A stretch of DNA of 64,000 bases from Scatophagus argus (Eukaryota; Chordata; Actinopteri; Scatophagidae), in assembly GCF_020382885.2 (NCBI RefSeq), contig NC_058495.1:23046127-23110126 (forward strand), given 5' to 3'. A model generated the notes under the pieces. That model did not search any database. It had not been told where the DNA came from and worked only from the letters and a program-made list of their open reading frames with translations. The position numbers and the translations under genes are program-made. The stretch's first letter is position 1. Every line of letters begins with the position of its first letter. Positions 16,246-27,500 of this stretch are shown here, one piece after another.

Positions 16246-16725
16246 AACCTGTTTTTTCATTCTGCCATTTAATTTGAGTTTCTCTAAGAGGAACAGACTG
16301 TCCTTTTTCCAGGCTGTCATGCTCTTCAGTGAATGCAATTAATTTCCCATTGGAGGATCAGGTTGTACATTTCATTGATGGTCATACTCCACAATAATTT
16401 CATTTTATTAGTCTGCTGGAGGAACAGGATGTTCCTTTCTTTTGCTGTACTGCTATACATTTCACTCACCTTCTTTTTTCTCTTCAGCAGGCAGGGATAC
16501 AAATGTTATACCATCCAAATTTTTATTTTGTAGAACTTCCATTTAAGATTTTTAGTTCCCTCTTTGCACAGCTAAGCTCAGTGGCAGGCAGTTTTTTCAC
16601 CATGAGCCTACTAATAATGTCAGTGTTGACCTTATATTTGAGTAAAGTAATAAAATCCTCTGGTTCGTATTTCTTCTTGAGTATCATGTAGTGCAGCAGA
16701 ATTTGGTCTTGACACAGCTGAACGT
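16246..16725 (-). pseudogene. Decayed coding-like fragment of unknown origin
   Basis: The minus strand shows protein-like runs in more than one frame, broken by stops. One runs QLCQDQILLHYMILKKKYEP and on through ITLLKYKVNTDIISRLMV to KLPATELSCAKRELKIL. Others are NLDGITFVSLPAEEKKEG and EEHDSLEKGQSVPLRETQ. Composition is lysine/glutamate-rich and the frame shifts suggest decay. It ends next to a LINE-like tail at 16199-16245, so it may be part of a retroelement or a retrocopy. I do not recognise the parent protein. Confidence 0.25.
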
Positions 16726-16804
16726 CACACTGGACAACACTGAATATGCAACCTAGTGGAATCAGTTTTGTAGAAATTAACTGTAAACAACAAGCACTTC
16801 ATTC

Positions 16805-16810
16805 TTTATT
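16805..16810 (-). terminator. Poly(A) signal of acot8
   Basis: TTTATT on plus is AATAAA on minus, about 160 bp after the acot8 stop codon. Confidence 0.5.
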
Positions 16811-16967
16811 GACTGGAAATAAAATGTATTTTTTTGCACCTTATAATCAAAGAGTAATTCATTTTTTATTCTATTAGCAAATTTATGACTGAAAACAAAT
16901 ATGATTTAATGTATGGTTAGAACTACAAATAAATAAAATAAAACAGAAAAAAATCTCAGGAATGTGC

Positions 16968-19900
16968 TTATAGTTTGCTGGCTGCTGTGACAGGTTTCAC
17001 TCTGAGGACACCCTCCTGAGAACAGGAGGCAGCCAACACCCCATCTTTTCTCCACAGTCGTCCTTGAACCAGTCCTCTGCTCCCCCCTATGGGACACCAC
17101 ATAAATGCAGGAATGCAGGCAATGGGTAATAGGTGAGGGGCCACAACAGAAATCAGTCATTGTTAAGCAAGTACATGTAAATACAGGTCATAACTCCTTC
17201 ATTTTATCATATTAGACCAAACTACTGTGATGCTACAGCAGACAGAACAAATACAGTACAGCAGTAAAGGAGTTGAAAAACATACTGACCTGCCCACGGG
17301 CTCTCGCACTCATACAACATCCACTCATCACTGCGGAAAGTACTGTGGAACCACATGGCGTGGTCAAGGGAGGCCGAGAACTTGGCCCTGTAGTTGGGAA
17401 AAGGTAGCAGCGCTGTCCCCAGGAATGCGTAGTCGGACACATAAGCAGCGACACAGCAATGCAGCTTCATGTTGCCTTCACCTACAGGAGCACACAATTA
17501 AAATACACAAATGAGTGCTACTTAGATTGTATTATACATGTGACTATACACCATATGTCATCGTGTTATATGCTGGATTCTATTTTCACTGCTGCAGTTT
17601 AATCTCAGAGCAGAGCAGATTGCTATGTATTCTGATTAGGAAACTTGCTATTGATTTTATAAGGATACCTGTAATTACACAGTGTAGTATAAAATCTCCA
17701 ACATCTGTTATGATTGCAATGCAAATGTGCATTAATGTATTTTACCAATATATCCTCGTGCTCGCACCCAGAACAGCTGCTTTGGCTCAGTTGCAGCAAG
17801 TCTGTAAAAGCGAGGTGGGTTGACTGGCTTTATCTCAATGGGGACCTCATTAGCCAGCAGCTTGTTGAGGCCTTGCTTTAGATTTTCTGCTAGGTTTGGT
17901 TTACTGCAAAACAACAGAAGAATATATAGATAATCACTCCACCCAGCTGCTGGCAGAGCAGAATGTAAAATATTGGACACTGTTGGTTTTGTGTTAATTC
18001 ACACTTCAGTCTGGTTTATTAATTGCTCCGAGACATGGATTCGTTAGTTAGCTGCTGACTGCTGCTGACTGCTTTTTAAATCTCACATATAACATGTTAT
18101 GAACACATCACATCCCCATCTTGTCGTGCCAGCTCAATCGTTTTAGACAAAATTGATCTGTCTCTGTTAGTACCTCAGCTGCCGGCGAAGAGGCAGAATA
18201 AAAATGAACTCCCCATTCTGTCCTTACAGGTTTTATACAGAACAGGCAGGGGGAAATGACAGTGCTGTGAAAAAGCATTAACTGCAAATACAGCCCTCTA
18301 ATTAAAACCACAGTATACAAATTACATGTAGGCTCTGTTTCAGCAGCTTTACCTGAGATAAAGGTGGATAAGTTCCTCTACAGTGAGCAGGTCTTCAGGC
18401 TGAGGGACCACCGGCATGGTGAACTGGTGCTGCAGCGGGCTCTCCTGTTGCTTGTGGAAGGACGCTTGGCAGATAAGTATAGGCTGCCCATGCTGGATGG
18501 CCTTCACAGAACGGACTGTAAAACTGCGACCATCTCTTGTGCGTTCCACCTGGTACAGCACCGGGACCTTAGGATCCCCTGAAAAACACACAAAAGACAG
18601 ATGAGGGGAAACACTAACTGGGACTGAGGCCAATTTGAAGATTTGTTCTGTTTGTTATGACAGGATTATAATTGAAGGGTGAGAGCTTTTTATATTTGTG
18701 ACACAGGTCTTAATATTCAAAAATGCTGAAAAGACTCATCGTAACTGCAAATAATTTTCCGTAGTTTCATTCATTCAATCAGATCATTCACATTAAATCT
18801 TACCTGCTCGTACAAAGTAGCAGTGGAGAGAATGTGCATAGAGATTATCGCTGACAGATTTGGCAGCAGCTACAAGGGCCTGACCGACTATCTGACCCCC
18901 AAACAAACGCTGACTGCGGGGCACCCAGTGGTGCGTCCCTCTGCGGGAAAAACAGAGAAATAAATGAAATATATGCAGTGCAGTCTCGTTAGACGTCGCT
19001 TTGACAGTCAGAGCCACAATGTATTTATATTTACACTGAGTTTATTTGGAACCCCTATACCCAAATGTCAGTCAGTCATTTTCTATACCGCTTATCCATC
19101 AAGGTCATGGGGAGCTGGAGCCTATCCCACCTAACTACGGGTGAGAAGCAAGGTACAGGTCGCCAGTCAATCTCAACACAGGTCGATAGAGGTGTAGAGT
19201 AGGCCATTAGCCTAATGTGCATGTTTTTGGGATTGTGGCAGTAAGCTGGAGTACCCGGAGAAAACCCACGCAGGGACAGGGAGAACATGCAAACTCCACA
19301 CAGCCCAGGATTCGAACCTATGAGGCGACAGCGCTAACTTCTGCACCACTGTGCCGCCCCTATGCCCAAATGTTTTGTAATCAAATACAGCGGCCACACA
19401 ATAGGCTCTGCCTTTATTAAGTGAATATGGTTTAATTTTTCTTCAACAGAGAGGTTTTGTGTTCTTCCCCAATATTCAATCTTTGAGCTTTTCATGTTGT
19501 ATAATCACACATTACACTGACATGTGACAGTGACACGTTTTGACATGACAGTATTTCAAACGTCCAATTAAAGCGTATGTAACGAGACAGAAATACACTT
19601 GTTTTGTTTGGTAATAAAGTAAGCACGCACAGTGGGCAAACAGCAGTACCACCATATGAAACACTAAGGTAGGCCCATGAATGTCGTGCTTACCATAGCT
19701 CGGGTAGGACATCACATAAACATTCATTTCTGAGAGGTCGCCGTATGGCCAGGTGACATTAGCGGTAAAGAGACCAACGTTAGGCCGTTACCTGTACAGG
19801 TCTATGTCGAGCTTTTCTAGGTTTAAAACGCTAGTGACCAGGACGCTTTTGAGGTCCTGAGCATACTGGGATGCAGGACCCTCCGTGCTTTCATCTTCAG

Positions 19901-19991
19901 GTGATTTCGGTGTCACAGTAATCTCTGGATCGTCACAATTATTAGCTGACCCACTAGCACCGTGACTTGCAACTCCGTCTTCCTCCGTCAT
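16968..19991 (-). CDS. acot8: Peroxisomal acyl-CoA thioesterase 8
   Basis: ACOT8 hydrolyses acyl-CoA esters, including bile acid and medium/long-chain CoAs, to free acid plus CoA inside peroxisomes. Exons: 19792-19991, 18804-18940, 18353-18578, 17746-17903, 17290-17481, 16968-17086. They sum to 344 codons (343 residues; human is 319) and all junctions keep frame. The acidic N-terminus (MTEEDGVASHGASG) is longer than in mammals. The double hotdog fold follows: HHWVPRSQRLFGGQIVGQAL, VLYQVERTRDGRSFTVRSV, the second-half SLDHAMWFHS with the family's catalytic Asp, and GLVQGRLWRKDGVLAASCSQ with the catalytic Gln. The protein ends TAASKL, a perfect PTS1 peroxisomal import signal. Intron 1 contains a dispersed repeat (19073-19358). 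Confidence 0.96.
19073..19358 (-). repeat. Dispersed teleost repeat with tRNA-like head, copy 1
   Basis: In minus orientation it starts GGGGCGGCACAGTGGTGCAG and runs to the GATAAGCGGTATAGAAAATG end. It includes the 'gggagaacatgcaaactcc' block. It lies in acot8 intron 1. The same family occurs at 20548, 23330 and 57969. Confidence 0.7.
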
Positions 19992-20547
19992 GTTTGTTTG
20001 GCAACTTCTTCCTCTTTGGGGCTTCCTCTTAGGGGATGTTTCATGACTGCCATCTCGTGGAACTCATCCGTCACTGTGTCATCTTCATCCTGAATCGTTT
20101 CTCACAAACGACTGCAGGCTGTCATCAAACATTTTTAGCATTTTCAGCAAATGATCTCTTAACTACTTGGATTGCTTCTACACTGTTACATGATCATTAT
20201 AGCCTTTTGTGTGTTCTTATTGTCTTTTTCCAGATATGCATTGTGATGTCACCGTCATTAAGTAAAATCAACATACAGGTATTACATCATAATACTGTAC
20301 TCCACCCGATCATGCTGGTGTGTTGCATATCAGAAGGTGCAGGAAACCACATTTAATTGAAGGGCAGGTAGCACCTGATGTTTACTAACTGGTTCATCAA
20401 CTCAGCATCTTAAATTGCAACATAATCTGTTCGTTACAAGTAATTATTTGCCATTTATACTGTTTAGAAACGCGTATCGTTTCATACTTTGTGATGACTT
20501 AGGGCCCAACCCATGCATGTCACTTTAGCCTGTTATGTGTCTTGTTA
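19992..20547. other. acot8 upstream region
   Basis: 5' flank of acot8; no gene or clear core-promoter motif seen. Confidence 0.4.
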
Positions 20548-20807
20548 TGAGTTTGCATGTTCTCCCTGTGCCTGCGTGGGTTTTCTCCGGGTACTCCGGC
20601 TTCCTCCCACATTACCAAAACATGCACATTAGGTTAATCGGCTACTCTACATTGCCCCTAGGTGTGAGTGTGACAGTGTGTGGTTGTCTGTCTTTGTGAT
20701 CCGACCAGTCCAGTGTGTACCCCACCTCTCGCCCGTAGTCGGCTGGGATAGGCTCCAGCCCCCCTGAGACACTGATGGATAAGCGGTATAGAAAATGAAT
20801 GGATGTT
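20548..20807 (+). repeat. Dispersed teleost repeat, copy 2 (5'-truncated)
   Basis: Contains gagtttgcatgttctccctg, the ggttttctccgggtactcc block and the gataagcggtatagaaaatg end, in plus orientation. The tRNA-like head is missing. Confidence 0.7.
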
Positions 20808-21644
20808 TACGTTTTTTACTGTTCTACGTACTGCACACCAGGTCTTAGAGTAACGCAATTTCAACACATGAGAAACTCTCTTCACTAGGTGACATGAGCA
20901 AACCGCTCAACCACACGATGCTCGCATGTAGCTGGAACCAATCGAGAACATAATTTAATAAAAAGTTACTATTATCATATCGAAATACTAGTTAATGCTG
21001 TGCAGGTCTAGTCAAACTGGAGGCCTTGGACTCCTACATGGACATGTTCTCAGCGGCTGTCAGGTTGGTCACATGGAGATGTGCAGATGACACATGAAGT
21101 GGCCAGAATGATGCTGAATCTCAGATGCTTAAACAGCAGCAGATGCTTTACCTAGTTTACGATAGTCATTTACACGGCTAGTAAAGTTTTTATTTTATAA
21201 GTCAAATGGTAGTTCAAGTAATATTTTATTGTCTTCAAGAAGCTTCCAACAATGACAAATTCAACATTCTTCAGTCATGCTTTGAAAACACACCTTATGC
21301 GTCAGTGTGTTTATAAATAGTATCTCCTTTAACTGCTCCACAATTTCCTCTTAAATGTAATTATGTTCAATTTCCTTACTACACCGTGAAGTACAAAGCG
21401 TACAGGCAAGTGTAATTGATTTGGGTTTGCCCGTATATTTTGTGTCATTAGTTTCAGAACTTGGCAGGCACAGACGGAAGCTTCGCCAATGACTCACGGG
21501 TGCTCACTCTTTTGACTTTGAATTTAATGTACTTATTGATCAAGCCTTTAAATTACCCAGTTGTTACAAAACTAACTAATGCAAAAAAGTCACATTTTGC
21601 ACAACAATGTACGTTAATGCAAACAGCAATGCTGGACAGCTCGT

Positions 21645-21760
21645 ATGCGGTGGTGGAAGTACATTTACCAAAGTACAGTGTTTTTTGGAGTACTTCAACT
21701 TGAGTATTTTATTCTCATTGTACTTGTACTCCACTATAGTTAAGAGGGAAATATTGGACT
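21645..21760. repeat. Teleost 'aagtac' dispersed repeat
   Basis: The run of acttgagtatttt, gtacttgtactccacta and related aagtac/gtactt words matches a common fish interspersed family. A similar stretch in the opposite sense lies at 30140-30230. Confidence 0.45.
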
Positions 21761-23329
21761 TTTTGCTTTTTGAATCCATTAGTCAATTAATCTTCCTTAG
21801 ACATTTGATCTCATTGTATAAAATGACCTATTGTGAACTCAAGAAACTTTCCAAATACAAACTAGAGACCTAGAGCATTTAGAGGATGTATGGTTTTCTT
21901 GTAGTGGCTGTAGAGGGAAAATCACACTGCATGCAAGAAACTGCATTCTTTTTGGCAAAAACTATAGGATAGGATTAGTATAAAGTAGTCGTGGTCATAA
22001 AAGGCAGACTTATCTGTGCCCATAGAACCCATTTCCGTTCAGATATCTTGAGATGAGAGGTCAACAGACCTGTTAGAAAAGGGCCATGCCAGTCTTTCCC
22101 TTGTTCATTATTTAGCCCCTTAACCAACAAGTGAGCATGACACGGTCGTTATCAATGAATGCCTTAGGTTGTCTAGTGTCAGATGATACAGTTAACTATA
22201 AAAATGAACTCGGCACAGCCTTGTAAGGTGTTCATGCCAGCCGAGTTTGCCAGCAGATTTCGTGGATATTCAGCAGCTATAATGATAATCTTTAAGTCAA
22301 GTTTCATGTAAAATTCATTGGCATCCAGCTTCTCAGATGTGAGATTTTGCTTTTTGTCCTTTTGATTACTTCAAAGATTTAAATAACTATTGGTTAATGT
22401 GTTTTTCTTAACCCGGGGTGATTTTGATGGTATTTCTTATTATTTTTACAAAGAAAGCACTCAATTGAGTATTCATATTGGGAAAATATTCAGTGGAACT
22501 CTAACAGGTGACAGCACCAACTGCAAGGGCTTTTGCAGTCACACCCATAATGAAAACAAACCTGAAGTTGAGCTGGAACAGTTTGTTTGTTGGATGCAAC
22601 AGCTTGGCTTAGGTTTCAGTTAGCTAGGGGACTACTCCTGCCCTGCAATGATAATGGTTAATAGAAAGCAGTTGGCACACACCTTTGTTTTGCACCTGTA
22701 CACGATTTCTTGTTGGCTATTCAGCACTGTTTGTCATGATACATAAGGTAATATCATGGATCACATAAGCTTGTGATGTCATTTTGCAAGCTAGCTGACA
22801 AGCATATCCACTCTCAGATCAGGTAGTGTCACAGTCTGCACAGTGTTTGCAAAGTCAAACATCAAAGATCAAGGAAAGTGTAAATGATCATGTAACAGTG
22901 TTGACACAAAGATGGATATGAATATATATTACTTCATATTGAAGGTATATCTATTTGCCTTGATGGTTTAGCTGGGCCCTTTAACCCCAATTCTGTCCTT
23001 GATGCCGAGTGTGCATGAGCACTGGACTGTGATGCACCAGGAGCACACAGCTTTTTTGTCCATCTTTCTCTACTGGAGAAGAAGACCCCCATATGAGCTT
23101 TGTTTTCTCCAGTGTCAAGTTTTTAATTATTTGAGAAGCACAGTTTTTGAAAACCAGGTTGATTGCTCACAGTTCATTTACATGTACTCCCCTATCTGAC
23201 ACCTGATCCTGGGCATAGTCATCACGCTATCACATTACCTGTAGCTAGAAAATGTGGTGACCCTACTGCCATGTCTGGTCCCAGAACTGACTCCCTTCAC
23301 CTCCCAACGTGACCTGTGGGTCTCAAGAC

Positions 23330-23565
23330 TTTCAAGGCCCTGCAAACAGGGCAGTTGGTTAGTGTTGTCACCTCACAGCAACAGGGTTCCTGGTTCAAGT
23401 ACAGGTTTGGGCCCTTCTCTTTGGAGTTTGCATGAGGGTTTTCTCTGGGTACCCTGACTTCTTCCCACTGTCCAAACATGCATTGGGGTAACTGGCCACT
23501 CTACATTGCTCCTGGGTGTGAGTGTGTGAGCCTGTATGACAGTCTGTCTTTGTGTGGTGGCTCTG
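23330..23565 (+). repeat. Dispersed teleost repeat, copy 3 (diverged)
   Basis: Carries the ggttagtgttgtcacctcac head and gttcctggttcaagta, resembling a pol III B box, followed by the diverged tttgcatgagggttttctc block. The 3' part is missing. Confidence 0.6.
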
Positions 23566-23954
23566 GCTCATGCTCCAAACAACATGTACTTCAGTATGTG
23601 GACATTTCAAAATAAGCTGTATGTGCTAAAGTTTACCTTAATGTTATGTATATGTAGGCACATGTTCCCCTTTTTTTTAGCTAAGATTGATGTGTTTTTG
23701 AGGATGGGAGGATGGGTTTTTCTTGAATGTTTATTTTGCTCACTCTGTTCAAATGAACATAAAATTCAGTAAATATAACGCAAAGGAAAAAAGTTTTCCC
23801 ACAATGTAAGGTTGCTCCAAATTGATTTTATTAATTATTACTTTTGTACTACAGAGAAGCACACATTCTTATCACTCACAGAAGACCCTAACCCTTACCC
23901 TGGCCCCCACCTAGAGGGATCTCGTCCATAAATGGTGCATAATCCTACTTGCCC

Positions 23955-24014
23955 CATATTTATCTTTTATATTGAATTTCCCTTGGGATTAATAAAGTAT
24001 CTATCTATCTAGAA
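23955..24014 (+). repeat. Rex1-like LINE 3' tail with short tetranucleotide run
   Basis: tgaatttcccttgggattaa followed by taaagtatctatctatct is the characteristic 3' end of Rex1-type fish LINEs. No coding part is present. Confidence 0.55.
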
Positions 24015-24361
24015 AGATCTTGTGACGACAATGAAAACACATAGGTGATAAGGGTGTATTGGAACTGGCTTATTAGTTGTAATTGTTGTTATTAAGAATA
24101 ATAATGTTTACACCTTCTAACTCATTGTGTCTTGACCTCACCTTACTTATGTAGGTTACCTGACAAGATATACAACATTCTGAAACTTCTTCAAAGTGCA
24201 GTCCTGGCCAATGATAAGAAACATGTCATTATCTCCATACCAAGCATCATTGGCCATGTGATCTGCTGCACCCTCTTAATCTTATAAAATATCCAGTGGC
24301 CCGAGGGAGGTGATACAGACTTTGTCTCTCCAGCGCATCTCAAAGGGTCTCTCTTCTTCAG

Positions 24362-24422
24362 TACTGACAAAGCCAGCCGGGCTCCAAGGACAAGTACGTG
24401 CCACATACCGTACATACAAAAG
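24362..24422 (+). other. Probable 5' UTR exon of the DMBT1-like gene
   Basis: A 61-nt segment is bounded by a strong acceptor (tctcttcttcag) and a consensus donor (GTAAGT). The next acceptor is at 24530-24531, just before the start codon at 24540, leaving a 109-bp intron. It has no start codon leading into the main frame. Assigned by splice sites only. Confidence 0.4.
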
Positions 24423-24539
24423 GTAAGTCAAACATGATAACATGGGGGCCAGTGGAGGTGGTAGCAGTACAGTGCATTTTCTGATATTTATAATAGTCAT
24501 TCATATGATTGTTTCACACTGTTTAACGCAGACTCCAAA

Positions 24540-27500
24540 ATGTGGCCCATAATGATGACAACTTGGGTTACGCTGTTTATCCTGGTCATGCAATTTTTCA
24601 CAGGAAGCGCAGGTAAAGTGTTTGATATGTTATACCCTCAGGTTACAAATTAAGTTTAACATTAGATCAAACAATGATATGTGTTGTGAAAGGAGTCACC
24701 AACCACAGAGAATTATATTATTATATTTCAGAAAGTTTTCAGAAATTCAAGGGTCAGAGAACTCTTACGAGTTAACTCAAAATTGCTAAAACTTTTAGGT
24801 TGTTAGCTCATATATATTTTTACACAAAGACATATTATTTTGTGCAGGCAGTGAACAATGGAATATGAGTTAACTATTAATAGTATGAATTATCATCATT
24901 GCTAAAAGTATGGCATCATGACAAACTCAAGTCCACATCTCAAGACACAGAAGACCTATGAGATTGTTCATTCGAGAATTTTGTGTGAGATTTATCATTC
25001 CCATGTATGGCATATACTCTGTGTCAGTTTCATTGCAATAACCCTTTAATTAATACTTTCATGTAAAAAGATATCTGTGTGGTAAACCTAATTTTATAAC
25101 TGAAATCTTGCAATAATTCAAAATGTTTACCTTAGCAATTGTTTATGCACTAAAAACACCAAATCACACTTCCTTCTCAATTAAGCACATTATGTGATTT
25201 ATGAAGTTTGCACATACTGTCTTTTTTCGCAGTTTCTCCAGTAGATGTTCCAGCAAATGGTCAAGTGAGGGCAGTTAACTCTTCCAGTAACTGCTCTGGC
25301 AGAGTGGAGGTCTTCCTGAGTGGCCAGTGGGGGACAATTTGCGACAATGGCTGGGGACTGAATGATGCCCGGGTGGTCTGCCGACAGCTGGGCTGTGGCG
25401 ACGCTCAGTCAGCAAAAAAACGGGCATATTTTGGCGAGGGAACTGGACCAATTTTGGTAGATAACCTTCAGTGTACAGGACAAGAGTCATCGATAACAGA
25501 TTGTACATATCAGTCATTACCATCCCAAACTTGTGGACATGACGACGACGCTGGTATTATTTGTGAAGGTAAATGTGTACACATGCAATATAATCACACT
25601 GCCTTTATTATTATTCATATAAAGAAGACACACAATATCCAAACACTAATTTGATATCATACAGATGGGGCATATTTTTTCCAACAAGGAGTTTCTCTAA
25701 TTTGTTCTATAAAGAATTAATATATAGACTTAAGTCATTATTTTGGATTAAATCTGTTCTGAACAAAGTTTAAGCGGAACCCAAAGATTAAATGATCAAG
25801 TAGTTACATTGACAAAATGGAGCTTTTTTAGCGTAACCTGCAGTTGCCATGTGGCTTGTGATAGAGATTTTGCTTTCTCTTCAACCAGATCCTGTCACCA
25901 CAACTACTTCTACACCCACAACTACTTCTACAACCACAACTACTTCTACACCCACAACTACTTCTACAACCACAACTACTTCTACAACCACAACTACTTC
26001 TACAACCACAACTATTGTAACGACCCCAACTTATCCAGTGAGACTAGTCGGCTCTACCAATAACTGTTCTGGCAGAGTGGAGGTCTTCAAGGATGGTCAG
26101 TGGGGGACAATTTGTGACAATGGGTGGGGACTGAATGATGCCCACGTGGTCTGTAGAGAGGTGGGCTGCGGAAATGCCCGGTCAGCCAAAAAAAGGGCAT
26201 ATTTTGGCGAGGGAAGTGGACCAATTTGGGTGGATAACCTTCAATGTACAGGACTAGAATCATCGATAACAGACTGTACATATCAGCCATTACCGTCTCC
26301 AGCGTGTGGACATGAAAGGGATGCTGGTGTTGTTTGTGAAGGTAAATGTGTATGCATACAGTATAAGCACACTTTAGTTGTTATGGTTCCCATAGAGAAG
26401 GTACCTTGTAGCCGAGCAGTGTGACCTGCAGTTGCCATGTGACTTGACAGAACTTTTGCTTTCATTTCATGCAGACACCGATGCCACACCTGCTCCAACA
26501 CAACCACCAATTTATCCAGTGAGACTTATTCACCCGCACAACCGTTGCTCTGGTAGAGTGGAGATCTTCCGAGACGGCCAGTGGGGGACAGTGTGTGATG
26601 ACAGCTGGGGGCTGGCTCACGCTCACGTCGTTTGCCAACAGATGGGCTGTGGCAGGGCTGTGGCAGCACCAACAAGTGCACATTTTGGAGAGGGAAGTGG
26701 ACCGATCTGGTTGGACGAAGTTCAGTGTGATGGAGATGAGTCAGCAATAACAGAATGTGATCATGACGGCTTTGGTTCTCACAACTGTGACCATGGACAG
26801 GATGTTGGTGTCATCTGTGAAGGTGAATTTGCATACTTGACAATCATTTGAGCTTTTAGATTGTCAGTTTTACTTGAGGTCAAGATTTGTAACACAATAC
26901 AGAGAAATCAATGTTCAATCCAGCGATCTGTCTGCTTATTCTTTTGTTTTTCTTCAACGTTTTAGATGAGCACTCTCCACTCGATACCGCTGAGCTTGTT
27001 TGCTCTAGTGATCAGGTCAAAGTTGGTTTGCACTTGAGCGAGCTGCTGTCATCTGGTTTGAATGCATTCTCTGGTCACCTGGCGGCTCCTGACTGTTCCA
27101 CTTACAGTATAGATCGTGGCACTTTGTGGTACCAAGTGCCACGCCAAGCTAGCGTCTGTGGAACATCAATGACGGTGAGATTGACTGCTTCTTTTTTTTT
27201 TTTTTTTTTTTTTTAAAAAAACCTAATTATTTGTTTTAATTAATTAAATTAATCAGTCTATAAGGCTATTTTATTTATTAATTTTCTGTTCCCTTACTGT
27301 GCTGATTTGATACTTTATCTCTGTTTTGCTTCCTATACCTAGAGATGTGTTCATACAGAAAGTCCAAATCAAGCAAATTAACATCTATCTTTCCTTAGAC
27401 TCTGCTGGCAATTGCACCAGTCCTACAATTCACTGTTGCTTTGTTTTAAACACATGGCAAGCTTTAGAGGTAGAGTCAGGGAGTCTAATACAGTTTTCCC

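Larger units (their letters stand above)
20808..24361. other. Gene-poor intergenic region
   Basis: No exon chain with family resemblance was found. Recognisable repeats are at 21645-21760, 23330-23565 and 23955-24014. The rest is unremarkable AT-rich sequence with short open frames only. Confidence 0.5.
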
